Shown in pieces: positions 13,401 through 26,815 of a stretch of 64,000 nt of DNA. A model generated the notes under the pieces. It saw only the letters and a list, made by a program, of their open reading frames with translations. It was not told the origin of the DNA and made no database searches. The stretch is from Aplectana chamaeleonis (Eukaryota; Nematoda; Chromadorea; Rhabditida; Cosmocercidae), in NCBI GenBank assembly GCA_029168955.1, contig JAPDOI010000291.1, positions 1 to 64,000 on the forward strand, given 5' to 3'. A program made the translations under genes and the position numbers. Numbering within the stretch: the stretch's first letter is position 1; each line of letters starts with the position of its first letter.

Positions 13401-16400
13401 CACAGCGCGTGACGCACTTCCAGTCGGGTCCCGCACACTTTCCACGGCGCGTGGCGCACTTCCAGTCGGGCCCCGCACTTTCCACAAAGCGTGGCGCACT
13501 TCCAGTCGGGTCCCGCACACTTTCCACGGCGCGTGGCGCACTTCCCGTCGGGCCCCGCACTTTCCACAAAGCGTGGCGCACTTCCAGTCGGGTCCCGCAC
13601 ACTTCCAACGACGCGTGGTGCACTTCCAGTCGAGTTCCGCACACTTTCCACGGTGTGTGGCGCACTTCAAATTGGGTTCCGCACACTTTCCACAGCGCGT
13701 GGCGCACTTCCAGTCGGGTCCCACACACTTTCCATGGCGCGTCGCGCATTTCCAATCGAGCCTCGCACACTTTCCACGGCGTGTGGCGCACTTCCAGTCG
13801 GATCCCACACACTTTCCATGGCGCGTCGCGCACTCCCATTGAGGTCCGACACACTTTCCACGGCGCGTGGCGCACTTCCAGTCGGGCCCCGCACTTTCCA
13901 CAAAGCGTGGCGCACTTCCAGTCGGGTCCCGCACACTTTCCACGGTGCGTGGCGCACTTCCAGTCGGGTTCCGCACACTTCCTACAACGCGTGGCGCACT
14001 TCCAGTCGGGTCCCGCACACTTTCCATGGCGCGTCGCGCACTTCCAGTCGAGTCTCGCACTTTCCACAAAGCGTGGCGCACTTCCAGTCGGGTCCCGCAC
14101 ACTTTCCACGGTGCGTGGCGCACTTCCAGTCGGGTTCCGCACACTTCCTACAACGCGTGGCGCACTTCCAGTCGGGTCCCGCACACTTTCCATGGCGCGT
14201 CGCGCACTTCCAGTCGGGCCCCGCACTTTCCACAAAGCGTGGCGCACTTCCAGTCGGGTCCCGCACACTTTCCATGGCGCGTCGCGCACTTAAAATTGGG
14301 TCCCACACACTTTCCACAACGCGTGGTGCACTTCCAGTCGGGTCCCACACACTTCCAACGACGCTTGGCGCACTCCCAGTGAGGTTCGATACACTTTCCA
14401 CGGCGTGTGGCGCACTTCCATCCGGGTCCCACACACTTTCCACAGCGCGTGGCGCACTTCCAGTCGGGTCCCACACACTTTCCACGGCGCGTGGCGCACT
14501 TCCAGTCGGGTCCCGCACACTTTCCACGGCGCGTGGCGCTTCCAGTCAGGTCCCGCACACTTTCCACGGCGCGTGGCGCACTTCCAGTCGGGTCCCGCAC
14601 ACTTTCCACGGTGCGTGGCGCACTTCCAGTCGGGTTCCGCACACTTCCTACAACGCGTGGCGCACTTCCAGTCGGGTCCCACACACATCCAACGACGCTT
14701 GGCCCACTCCCAGTGAGGTTCGATACACTTTCCACGGCGCGTGGCGCACTTCCAGTCGGGTCCCGCACACTTTCCACAACGCGTGGCGCACTTCCAGTCG
14801 GGTCCCGCACACTTCAAACGACGCTTGGCGCACTCCCAGTGAGGTTCGATACACTTTACACGGCGCGTGGCGCACTTCCAGCCGGGTCACGCACACTTTC
14901 CACGGCGCGTGGCGCACTTCCAGTCGGGTCCCGAACACTTTCCATGGCGCGTCGCGCATTTCCAATCGAGCCTCGCACACTTTCCACGGTGCGCGGCGCA
15001 CTTCGAATTGGGTCCCACACGCTTCCAACGACGCTTGGCGCACTCCCATTGAGGTCCGACACACTTTCCACGGCGCGTGGCGCACTTCCAGTCGGGTCCC
15101 GCACACTTTCCACGGTGCGTGGCGCACTTCCAGTCGGGTCCCGCACACTTTCCACGGTGCGTGGCGCACTTCCAGTCGGGTTCCGCACACTTCCTACAAC
15201 GCGTGGCGCACTTCCAGTCGGGTCCCGCACACTTTCCATGGCGCGTCGCGCACTTCCAGTCAGGTCCCGCACACTTTCCATGGCGCGTCGCGCACTTCCA
15301 GTCGAGTTCCGCACACTTTCCACGGTGTGTGGCGCACTTCAAATTGGGTTCCGCACACTTTCCACAGCGCGTGGCGCACTTCCAGTCGGGTCCCGCACAC
15401 TTTCCACGGCGCGTGGCGCACTTCCAGTCGGGCCCCGCACTTTCCACAAAGCGTGGCGCACTTCCAGTCGGGTCCCGCACACTTTCCACGGCGCGTGGCG
15501 CACTTCCAGTCAGGTCCCGCACGCTTTCCACGGTGCGTGGCGCACTTCCAGTCGAGTCCCACACACTTCCAACGACGCTTGGCGCACTCCCAGTGAGGTT
15601 CGATACACTTTCCACGGCGTGTGGCGCACTTCCATCCGGGTCCCACACACTTTCCACAGCGCGTGGCGCACTTCCAGTCGGGTCCCACACACTTTCCATG
15701 GCGCGTCGCGCACTTCCAGTCGAGTTCCGCACACTTTCCACGGTGCGTGGCGCACTTCCAGTCGGGTTCCGCACACTTCCTACAACGCGTGGCGCACTTC
15801 CAGTCGGGTCCCGCACACTTTCCATGGCGCGTCGCGCACTTCCAGTCGAGTCTCGCACACTTCCAACGACGCTTGGCGCACTCCCAGTGGGCTCCGACCC
15901 ACTTTCCACGGCGCGTGGCGCACTTCCAGTCGGGACCCGCACTTTCCACAAAGCGTGGCGCACTTCCAGTCGGGTCCCGCACACTTTCCATGGCGCGTCG
16001 CGCACTTCGAGTCAGATCCCGCACTTTTTCCACAACGCGTGGTGCACTTCCAGTCGGGTCCCACACACTTCCAACGACGCTTGGCGCACTCCCAGTGAGG
16101 TTCGATACACTTTCCACGGCGTGTGGCGCACTTCCATCCGGGTCCCACACACTTTCCACAACTCGTGGCGCACTTCCAGTCGGGTCCCGCACACATTCCA
16201 CGGCGTGTGGCGCACTTCGAGTCAGATCCCGCACTTTTTCCACAACGCGTGGTGCACTTCCAGTCGGGTCCCACACACTTCCAACGACGCTTGGCGCACT
16301 CCCAGTGAGGTTCGATACACTGTCCACGGCGTGTGGCGCACTTCCAGTCGGGTTCCGCACACTTCCTACAACGCGTGGCGCACTTCCAGTCGAGTCTCGC

Positions 16401-19400
16401 ACACTTCCAACGACGCTTGGCGCACTTCGAGTCAGATCCCGCACTTTTTCCACAACGCGTGGTGCACTTCCAGTCGGGTCCCACACACTTCCAACGACGC
16501 TTGGCGCACTCCCAGTGAGGTTCGATACACTTTCCCCGGCGCGCGGCGCACTTCCAGTCGGGTCCCGCACACTTTCCACGGTGCGTGGCGCACTTCGAGT
16601 CGGTGCCCGCACACTTTCCATGGCGCGTCGCGCACTTCCAGTCCAGTGTCGCACTTTTTCCACAGCGCGTGGCGCACTTGCAATTGGGTCCCACACACTT
16701 CCAACGACTCTTCGCCCACTCCCAGTAGGGTCCGACACACTTTACACGGCGCGTGGCGCACTTCCACTCGGGTCCCGCACACTTTCTAAAGAGCGTGGCG
16801 CACTTCCAGTCGGGTCCCGCACACATTCCACGGCACGTAGCGCACTTCAAGTCGAGTTACGCACACTTTCCCCGGCGCGTAGCGCACTTCCAGTTGGGTC
16901 CCGCACAATTTCCACAACGCGTGGGGCGCTTCCAGTTGGATCCCACACACTTTCCACGGCGCGTGGCGTACGTCCCATCGGGCCCCGCACACTTTCCATG
17001 GCGCGTAGCTCACTTCAAGTCGGGTCCCGCACACTTTCCACGGCACGTGGCGCCTTTCCAGTCGGGTCCCGCACACTTCCAACGACGCTTGGCGCACTCC
17101 TAGTGGGGTCCGGCACACTTTCCACGGCGCGTGGCGCACTTCAAGTCAGGTCCCACACACTTTCCACGGCGCGTGGCTCACTTCCAGTTGGGTCCCGCAC
17201 ACTTTCCACGGCGCGTGGCTCACTTCCAGTCGGGTCCCGCACACTTTCCACGGCGCGTGGCTCACTTCCAGTCCGGTCCCGCACACTTTCCACAGCTCTT
17301 GGCGCACTTCCAGTTGAGTCCCGCACACTTCCAACGACGCTTGGCGCACTTCGAGTCAGGTTCCGCACACTTTACACGGCGCGTGGCGCACTTCCAGTCG
17401 GGTCCCACACACTTCCAGCGACGCTTGGCCCACTCCCACTGGGGTCCGACACACTTTACACGGCGCGTTGCGCACTTCCTGTCGGAACCCGCACACTTTC
17501 CACAGCGCGTGGCGCACTTCCAGTCGGGTCCCACACACTTTCCATGGCGCGTCGCGCACTTCCAGTCGAGTTCCGCACACTTTCCACGGTGCGTGGCGCA
17601 CTTCCAGTCGGTGCCCGCACACTTTCCACAACGCGTGGCGCACTTCCAGTCGGGTCCCGCACACTTTCCACGGCGTGTGGCGCACTTCGAATTTGGTCCC
17701 ACACGCTTCCAACGACGCTTGGCGCACTCCCATTGAGGTCCGACACACTTTCCACGGCGCGTGGCGCACTTCCAGTCGGGACCCGCACTTTCCACAAAGC
17801 GTGGCGCACTTCCAGTCGGGTTTCGCACACTTTCCATGGTGCGTCACGCACTTCCAGTCGGGTTCCGCACACTTCCTACAACGCGTGGCGCACTTCCAGT
17901 CGAGTCTCGCACACTTCCAACGACGCTTGGCGCACTCCCATTGAGGTCCGACACACTTTCCACGGCGCGCGGCGCACTTCCAGTCGGGTCCCGCACACTT
18001 TCCATGGCGCGTCGCGCACTTCCAGTCGAGTCTCGCACTTTCCACAAAGCGTGGCGCACTTCCAGTCGGGTCCCGCACACTTTCCACGGTGCGTGGCGCA
18101 CTTCCAGTCGGGTTCCGCACACTTCCTACAACGCGTGGCGCACTTCCAGTCGAGTCTCGCACACTTCCAACGACGCTTGGCGCACTTCGAGTCAGATCCC
18201 GCACTTTTTCCACAACGCGTGGTGCACTTCCAGTCGGGTCCCACACACTTCCAACGACGCTTGGCGCACTCCCAGTGAGGTTCGATACACTTTCCACGGC
18301 GTGTGGCGCACTTCCATCCGGGTCCCACACACTTTCCACAGCGCGTGGCGCACTTCCAGTCGGGTCCCACACACTTTCCATGGCGCGTCGCGCACTTCCA
18401 GTCGAGTTCCGCACACTTTCCACGGTGCGTGGCGCACTTCCAGTCGGGTTCCGCACACTTCCTACAACGCGTGGCGCACTTCCAGTCGGGTCCCGCACAC
18501 TTTCCATGGCGCGTCGCGCACTTCCAGTCGAGTCTCGCACACTTCCAACGACGCTTGGCGCACTCCCAGTGGGCTCCGACCCACTTTCCACGGCGCGTGG
18601 CGCACTTCCAGTCGGGCCCCGCACTTTCCACAAAGCGTGGCGCACTTCCAGTCGGGTCCCGCACACTTTCCATGGCGCGTCGCGCACTTCCAGTCGGGTT
18701 CCGCACACTTTCCACGGCGTGTGGCGCACTTCCATCCGGGTCCCACACACTTTCCACAACTCGTGGCGCACTTCCAGTCGGGTTCCGCACACATTCCACG
18801 GCGTGTGGCGCACTTCGAGTCAGATCCCGCGCTTTTTCCACAACGCGTGGTGCACTTCCAGTCGGGTCCCACACACTTCCAACGACGCTTGGCGCACTCC
18901 CAGTGAGGTTCGATACACTTTCCACGGCGTGTGGCGCACTTCCATCCGGGTCCCACACACTTTCCACAGCGCGTGGCGCACTTCCAGTCGGGTCCCACAC
19001 ACTTTCCATGGCGCGTCGCGCATTTCCAGTCGAGCCTCGCACACTTTCCACGGTGCGCGGCGCACTTCGAATTGGGTCCCACACACTTCCAACGACGCTT
19101 GGCGCACTCCCATTGAGGTCCGACACACTTTCCACGGCGCGTGGCGCACTTCCAGTCGGGCCCCACACTTTCCACAAAGCGTGGCGCACTTCCAGTCGGG
19201 TCCCGCACACTTTCCACGGTGCGTGGCGCACTTCCAGTCGGGTCCCGCACTTTCCACAAAGCGTGGCGCACTTCCAGTCGGGTCCCGCACACTTTCCATG
19301 GCGCGTCGCGCACTTCCAGTCGAGTCTCGCACTTTCCACAAAGCGTGGCGCACTTCCAGTCGGGTCCCGCACACTTTCCACGGTGCGTGGCGCACTTCCA

Positions 19401-22400
19401 GTCGGGTTCCGCACACTTCCTACAACGCGTGGCGCACTTCCAGTCGAGTCCCACACACTTCCAACGACGCGTGGCGCCCTTCCAGTCGGGTTCCGCACAC
19501 TTCCTACAACGCGTGGCGCACTTCCAGTCGAGTCCCACACACTTCCAACGACGCTTGGCGCACTCCCAGTGAGGTTCGATACACTTTCCACGGCGTGTGG
19601 CGCACTTCCATCCGGGTCCCACACACTTTCCACAGCGCGTGGCGCACTTGCAGTCGGGTCCGACACACTTTCCACGGCGCGTGGCGCACTTCCAGTCGGG
19701 TCCCGCACACTTTCCACGGTGCGTGGCGCACTTCCAGTCGGGTTCCGCACACTTCCTACAACGCGTGGCGCACTTCCAGTCGGGTCCCGCACACTTTCCA
19801 TGGCGCGTCGCGCACTTCCAGTCGAGTCTCGCACACTTCCAACGACGCTTGGCGCACTCCCAGTGGGCTCCGACCCACTTTCCACGGCGCGTGGCGCACT
19901 TCCAGTCGGGTCCCGCACACTTTCCATGGCGCGTCGCGCACTTCCAGTCGGGTCCCACACACTTTCCACGGTGCGTGGCGCACTTCCAGTCGGCTCCCGC
20001 ACACATTCCACAACTCGTGGCGCACTTCCAGTCGGATCCCGCACACTTTCCGCGGCGCGTGGTGCACTTCCAGTCGGGTCCCGCACACTTTCCACGGCGC
20101 GTGGCGCACTTCCAGTCGGGTCCCACACACTTCCAACGACGCTTGGCGCACTCCCAGTGAGGTTCATACACTTTCCACGGCGTGTGGCGCCATTCCAGTC
20201 GGGTCCCACACACTTTCCATGGCGCGTCGCGCACTTCCAGTCGAGTTCCGCACACTTTCCACGGCGCGTGGCGCACTTCCATTCGGGTCCCACACACTTT
20301 CCACAACTCGTGGCGCACTTCCAGTCGGGTCCCACACACTTCCAACGACGCTTAGCGCACTCTCAGTGAGGTTCGATACACTTTCCACATCGCGTGGCGC
20401 ACTTCCAATCGAGTCCCACACACTTCCAACGACGCTTGGCGCACTCCCAGTGAGGTTCCTACACTTTCCACGGTGTGTGGCGCACTTCCAGTCGGGCCCC
20501 GCACTTTCCACAAAGCGTGGCGCACTTCCAGTCGGGTCCCGCACACTTTCCACGGCGCGTGGCGCACTTCCAGTCGGGTCCCGCACACTTTCCACAGCGC
20601 GTGGCGCACTTCCAGTCGGGTCCCGCACACTTTCCACAGCGCGTGGCGCACTTCCAGTCGGGTCCCACACACTTTCCACGGCGCGTGGCGCACTTCCAGT
20701 CAGGTCCCACACACTTTCCACGGCGCGTGGCGCACTTCCAGTCGGGTCCCGCACACTTTCCACGGCGCGTGGCGCACTTCCAGTCAGGTCCCGCACACTT
20801 TCCACAGCGCGTGACGCACTTCCAGTCGGGTCCCGCACACTTTCCATGGCGCGTGGCGCACTTCCAATTGAGTCCCACACACTTCCAACGACGCTTGGCG
20901 CACTCCCAGTGAGGTCCGACACACTTTCCACGGCGCGTGGCTCACTTCAAATCGAGTCCCGCACACTTTCCAAAAAGCGTGGCGCACTTCCAGTCGGGTC
21001 CCGCACAGTTTTCACGGCGCGTGGCTCACTTCAAGTCGGGTCCCGCACACTTCAAACGACGCTTGGCGCACTCCCAGTGAGGTTCGATACACTTTACACG
21101 GCGCGTGGCGCACTTCCAGCCGGGTCACGCACACTTTCCACGGCGCGTGGCGCACTTCCAGTCGGGTCCCCCACACTTTCCACGGTGCGTGGCACACTTC
21201 CAGTCGGGTCCCACACACTTCCAACGACGCGTGGCGCACTTCCAGTGAGGGTCCGCACACTTTCCACGGCGCGTGGCGCACTTCCAGTCGGGTCCCGCAC
21301 TTTCCAACGACGCGTGGCGCACTTCCAGTGGGGTTCGATCCCCTTTCCACATCGCGTGGCGCACTTCCAATCGAGTCCCACACACTTCCAACGACGCTTG
21401 GCGCACTCCCAGTGAGGTTCCTACACTTTCCATGGCGCGTGGCGCACTTCCATTCGGGTCCCACACACTTTCCACAACTCGTGGCGCACTACCAGTCGGG
21501 TCCCACACACTTTCCACGGCGCGTGGCCCCCTTCCAGTTGGGTCCCACACACTTTCCACGGCGCGTGGCGCACCTCCAATCGGGTCCCGCACACTTTCCA
21601 CGGCGCGTGGCGCACTTCCAGTCGGGTCCCGCACACTTTCCACGGTGCGTGGCGCACTTCCAGTCGGGTTCCGCACACTTCCAACAACTTTTGGCGCTCT
21701 CCCAGTGAGGTCCGACACACTTTCCACGGCGCGTGGCGCACTTCCAGTCAGGTCCCGCACACTTTCCACAGCGCGTGACGCACTTCCAGTCGGGTCCCGC
21801 ACACTTTCCACAACGCGTGGCGCACTTCCAGTCGGGTCCCGCACACTTTCCACAGCGCGTGGCGCACTTCCAGTCGGGTCCCACACACTTTCCATGGCGC
21901 GTCGCGCATTTCCAGTCGAGCCTCGCACACTTTCCACGGTGCGCGGCGCACTTCGAATTGGGTCCCACACACTTCCAACGACGCTTGGCGCACTCCCATT
22001 GAGGTCCGACACACTTTCCACGGCGCGTGGCGCACTTCCAGTCGGGCCCCGCACTTTCCACAAAGCGTGGCGCACTTCCAGTCGAGTCTCGCACACTTTC
22101 CACGGCGCGTGGCGCACTTCCAGTCGGGCCCCGCACTTTCCACAAAGCGTGGCCCACTTCCAGTCGGGTCCCGCACACTTTCCATGGCGCGTCGCGCACC
22201 TAAAAATGGGTCCCACACACTTCCAACGACGCTTGGCGCACTCCCAGTGAGGTTCGATACACTTTCCATGGCGCGTCGCGCACTTCCACTCGAGTCTCGC
22301 ACACTTCCAACGACGCTTGGCGCACTCCCAGTGGGCTCCGACCCACTTTCCACGGCGCGTGGCGCACTTCCAGTCGGGCCCCGCACTTTCCACAAAGCGT

Positions 22401-24690
22401 GGCGCACTTCCAGTCGGGTCCCACACACTTCCAACGACGCTTGGCGCACTCCCAGTGAGGTTCATACACTTTCCATGGCGCGTCGCGCACTTCAAATTGG
22501 GTCCCACACACTTCCAACGACGCTTAGCGCACTCTCAGTGAGGTTCGATACACTTTCCACGGCGCGTGGCGCACTTCCAGTCGAGTCCCACACACTTCCA
22601 ACGACGCTTGGCGCACTCCCAGTGAGGTTCCTACACTTTCCACGGCGCGTGGCGCACTTCCATTCGGGTCCCACACACTTTCCACAACTCGTGGCGCACT
22701 TCCAGTCGGGTCCCACACACTTCCAACGACGCTTAGCGCACTCTCAGTGAGGTTCGATACACTTTCCACGGCGCGTGGCGCACTTCCAATCGAGTCCCAC
22801 TCACTTTCCACGGCGCGTGGCGCACTTCCAGTCGGGCCCCGCACTTTCCACAAAGCGTGGCGCACTTCCAGTCGAGTCTCGCACACTTCCAACGACGCTT
22901 GGCGCACTCCCAGTCGGGTCCCGCACACTTCCACGACGTGGCGCACTTCCAGTCGAGGTCCGACACACTTTCCACGGCGCGTGGCGCACTTCCAGTCAGG
23001 TCCCGCACACTTTCCACAGCGCGTGACGCACTTCCAGTCGGGTCCCGCACACTTTCCATGGCGCGTGGCGCACTTCCAGTCGGGTCCCGCACACTTTCCA
23101 CGGCGTGTGGCGCACTTCCAGTCGGGTCCCGCACACTTTCCATGGCGCGTGGCGCACTTCCAGTCAGGTCCCGCACACTTTCCACGGCGTGTGGCGCCAT
23201 TCCAGTTGGGTCCCACACACTTCCAACGACGCTTAGCGCACTCTCAGTGAGGTTCGATACACTTTCCACATCGCGTGGCGCACTTCCAATCGAGTCCCAC
23301 ACACTTCCAACGACGCTTGGCGCACTCCCAGTGAGGTTCCTACACTTTCCATGGCGCGTGGCGCACTTCCATTCGGGTCCCACACACTTTCCACAACTCG
23401 TGGCGCACTTCCAATCGAGTCCCACACACTTCCAACGACGCTTGGCGCACTCCCAGTGAGGTTCCTACACTTTCCACGGTGTGTGGCGCACTTCCAGTCG
23501 GGTCCCGCACACTTTCCACGGCGCGTGGCGCACTTCCAGTCAGGTCCCGCACACTTTCCATGGCGCGTCGCGCACTTCCAGTCGAGTTCCGCACACTTTC
23601 CACGGTGTGTGGCGCACTTCAAATTGGGTTCCACACACTTCCAACAACTTTTGGCGCTCTCCCAGTGAGGTCCGACACACTTTCCACGGCGCGTGGCGCA
23701 CTTCCAGTCGGGCCCCGCACTTTCCACAAAGCGTGGCGCACTTCCAGTCGGGTCCCGCACACTTTCCACGGCGCGTGGCGCACTTCCAGTCAGGTCCCGC
23801 ACACTTTCCACAGCGCGTGACGCACTTCCAGTCGGGTCCCGCACACTTTCCACAACGCGTGGCGCACTTCCAGTCGGGTCCCGCACACTTTCCACAGCGC
23901 GTGGCGCACTTCCAGTCGGGTCCCACACACTTTCCATGGCGCGTCGCGCATTTCCAATCGAGCCTCGCACACTTTCCACGGTGCGCGGCGCACTTCGAAT
24001 TGGGTCCCACACGCTTCCAACGACGCTTGGCGCACTCCCATTGAGGTCCGACACACTTTCCACGGCGCGTGGCGCACTTCCAGTCGGGTCCCGCACACTT
24101 TCCACGGTGCGTGGCGCACTTCCAGTCGGGTTCCGCACACTTTCCATGGCGCGTGGCGCACTTCCAGTCGGGCCCCGCACTTTCCACAAAGCGTGGCGCA
24201 CTTCCAGTCGGGTCCCGCACACTTTCCACGGTGCGTGGCGCACTTCCAGTCGGGTTCCGCACACTTCCTACAACGCGTGGCGCACTTCCAGTCGGGTCCC
24301 GCACACTTTCCATGGCGCGTCGCGCACTTCCAGTCGAGTCCCGCACACTTCCAACGACGCTTGGCGCACTCTCAGTGGGCTCCGACACACTTTCCACGGC
24401 GCGTGGCGCACTTCCAGTCGGTGCCCGCACACTTCCAACGACGCTTGGCGCACTTCCAGTCGGTGCCCGCACACTTTCCATGACGCGTCGCGCACTTTCA
24501 GTAGGGTCCCGCACACCTTCCACAACGCGTGGCGCACTCCCAGTGGGCTCCGACACACTTTCCACGGCGCGTGGCGCACTTTCAGTTGAGATTCGCACAC
24601 TTCCAACGACGCTTGGCGCACTCCCAGTGGGCTACGACACACTTTTCCCGGCTCTCAGCGCACTCCTAACTGGATCCCGCACATTGTCTG

Positions 24691-25180
24691 GTCACTGGTC
24701 AACCCTTAGCCGTTTATTATTATGTATAATAGCTCGGATCGCTTCTAAAAAAAACTTCAGGCTGCTGTCGCAACGAGGAGGGGGGGGGCGTAAATATCGC
24801 ACGTGGCCACTCCCAGTTTTTCGTGCTGTGTCTACTCTCCTAATTTTGGAAACGGGAAGAAAACCCAGATCTGGTTCTCAATTTACGCGGCGGCACGGCG
24901 AAATGGGCGTGGCCTCGTGCGATGGCCAAGTCGCCCCCCCCCCGTTGCGATAGCACCAACTTCAGAACTTTTTACTCATCGATAGCAAAACCTTTGAAAG
25001 TTAGAAAAAAATCTAAATTGAAGACATGGGAAATCTTACATTACGTCCAAGTATCGGAGCGATTTACGAAAACTTAAAATGCCTTCTTCGGGCAGGCGAG
25101 CTGATAATATACCGTCGTCCACAGAATTCTCACTGAAGTGTTGTGGTTTACCCAATCATTTTTTTACAGGTCTAAACATG
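24691..25180. other. Edge of satellite; inverted repeat, no gene seen
   Basis: Single-copy sequence next to the 42-bp array. It contains an imperfect inverted repeat: about 24,764-24,812 (TGTCGCAACG, a G-run, then ATCGCACGTGGCC) matches the reverse complement of about 24,902-24,954 (GGCCTCGTGCGAT, a C-run, then CGTTGCGATAG). The shape is that of a small MITE-like element of about 200-260 bp, but I cannot define its ends or a target duplication. No coding feature is supported. Confidence 0.5.
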
Positions 25181-25442
25181 TTAAATATGATTTATAACGT
25201 GATACAGCATTGCTGCTTTTCTTCGGTGAAAATTTGGTGGTGATGATAGTTTATAATTGTCTTTCGCGCAGATATGCGCACTCCGAGCGTTGTTAGTGCA
25301 CAAAAAATCGTAAGGCCTCATCGATAGTCGCTGAAAGTGTTGGAAATCGGTGAAAGCGAGATGGCTATTCAGATCAACCTCATATCGCTCCGCTTGCGGC
25401 GATCGAACAAGAAGAAAACAAGCAAGAACTTGAACTGAAAAC

Positions 25443-25779
25443 TTTATTGAAACATAGACGTCAAAAAATTCTCGCTGTATCAGTGGACGCATCGTCTCCA
25501 GCTTTTAGTCTAAAAAGACTCCATGGTGGCCTCCTCGCATCCTTTTTCGGTGAATGAACGAAGTTCCTTTGCTGCACCACTCTCCTGGCTGCGGAAACGA
25601 TACAAGACCGCCAACACTGATTGAATCTCTTCCCTGAAACAAGCAGACTTCTCAATCTGAATGCGCGCATGAACTCCCCCCTTCAACATTTCTAGTCTCT
25701 GATCTCTAACATGGCGCTGTGATCGACTGTTGATAGATGCGTCTCCTACCTTCAGATAGCGAATTCGTGGAGCCCCCAC
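25443..25779 (-). CDS. Possible terminal exon of an unrecognised host gene
   Basis: On the minus strand an open frame of up to 89 codons ends at a TAG at 25,510-25,512. It is followed about 60 bp downstream by a canonical AATAAA (25,443-25,448 on the complement). Within the frame, CTTGTTTCAG at about 25,634-25,643 is a good nematode-type acceptor, so the real last exon could begin at 25,633. The predicted peptide is charged and probably helical (for example EEIQSVLAVLYRFRSQE and KELRSFTEKGCEEAT). I recognise no family. The adjacent minus-strand frame at 25,181-25,492 would be 3' UTR on this model. The combination of acceptor, stop and polyadenylation signal is suggestive only; a chance ORF remains possible. 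Confidence 0.3.
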
Positions 25780-25780
25780 C

Positions 25781-25911
25781 CTTTAGGTTTGAATGTCGTG
25801 CGGCTCCCCAGGGAGCCCTGAGCAGGGTCAAGCAGCCCCCTGGACAAAACGCGTTCGTTGTTGCGACCTCTTCCCTAACAATAGCCCCGCTGAATTCCCT
25901 TGTTTGATTCC
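25781..25911. other. Unassigned sequence left of the hAT-like element
   Basis: I see no gene or repeat here apart from the 8-bp flank CTTCGCAC (25,912-25,919), which is the left target-site copy of the adjacent transposon. Confidence 0.5.
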
Positions 25912-26607
25912 CTTCGCACCAGGGATGAGCGGAATTCCGATTTCCGATGATTTTGGCCTTCCGATTTCCAATTTCCGAAAAAAAGCCTAAAATGCGGAAA
26001 AAATCGGGAATGTCGGAGTTAAGATTTTTGAACCCTTTTCGTTGCCGAATTCTTAGGGGTTATCTGGGGCGCTGACTTTGAATTCGAGGTCCGCGTTCAT
26101 TTTTTATAAAACTAGGGTTGAGTCCATTTACAGGAAAATATTCGATAACTATCCTACTATCTTCATATATTTGCCTAATTCTATGTGTGTGGGACTGTGT
26201 GTCTGTGGGAATAAGCGGAATTTCGGTCGTTTATTTTTTCAAAAATAAGGCCATTTGGTTTGTTGTTATTATGATGTGATGGCGTGTACTGATAACACGA
26301 TATAATCAGTTCCTTATATAAAAGCTTGCTGAAGGGGTTCCTGAACGGTTGCATATGAGTTTCAAGGCCCGCTGTGAGTTCGCCGATGGAAGGGTGCGGG
26401 ACTCCGCAGGTAAGGAATTTCTGACAGAGTTATATGCGAATTAAGGGCACTAGACATGTTGCCGGCAACCTGTCTTTACAACTTTGAGTCAGATTTGACC
26501 TTAAACATTGGATATATAATCCACGGAGCGAGTTCCACCCACGGTGCTACTTGAAGGTATTATTTTATCGCACATGTAACTTATCTACGGCGAGCCGTTT
26601 CCTAGGG

Positions 26608-26815
26608 AGGTATACGATGCACTCTGGAGGCAGGACTCAGATGTAGGCAGCGTCGTTACCCAGGCTTTGAGGTACTTGGACCAGACCTGCACACCGGCTG
26701 GAGGCCCCGCCTAACGGACCGCCGTCGGCCCAGTTGTGCTCGCCGAGCAGGCCGTGTCGTGGGACGGTGTGCTGGCCTCGTCGCTTGTCAATGTGCCGGC
26801 CACTTCGCGTGTACG
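26608..26815 (+). repeat. SL1-like dispersed repeat, copy A
   Basis: This 200-bp segment is clearly related to 32,715-32,915. Both begin with GTATACGATGCACT, continue through a GGCAGC region and share a GC-rich tail (CGCTGACGGCCC-like, GTGCTCG(C/G)CGAG). At 26,655-26,674 it reads GTTACCCAGGCTTTGAGGTA, close to the 3' two-thirds of the nematode SL1 leader including the G/GTA splice-donor context. It sits inside the hAT-like element. Confidence 0.6.

Larger units (their letters stand above)
1..24690. repeat. 42-bp tandem satellite array (left end beyond window)
   Basis: About 24.7 kb of head-to-tail repeats with a 42-bp period, open at the left edge of the window. The core motif is GTGGCGCACTTCCAGTCGGG followed by a variable TCCC(G/A)CACACTTTCCA block. 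Unit types differ at a few positions: CCACGGCGCGTGG, CCATGGCGCGTCG, CCACAACGCGTGG, CCACAGCGCGTGG, CCACGGTGCGTGG and a marker unit with CCAACGACGCTTGG plus CCCAGTGAGG. A 40-bp variant (GGGCCCCGCACTTTCCACAAAG) and a 41-bp variant (GAGGTTCCTACACTTT) also recur. Most units have a short CCACG/CGTGG palindrome. The period is divisible by three and stops are rare, so all six frames are open for long stretches; I regard none as a gene. The last units (24,600-24,690) decay gradually into unique sequence, as expected at the edge of a satellite. Confidence 0.97.

Noticed and set aside
18089..21415. Frame of 1,108 codons (and many others of 200-950 codons) in the first 24.7 kb
   Set aside because: All six frames are open because the repeat unit is 42 bp with few stops. 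Frames swap at 40- and 41-bp units, there is no promoter or splice structure, and no frame is favoured.
1..24690. CRISPR array
   Set aside because: Units are contiguous with no unique spacers, there are no cas genes, and the genome is eukaryotic.
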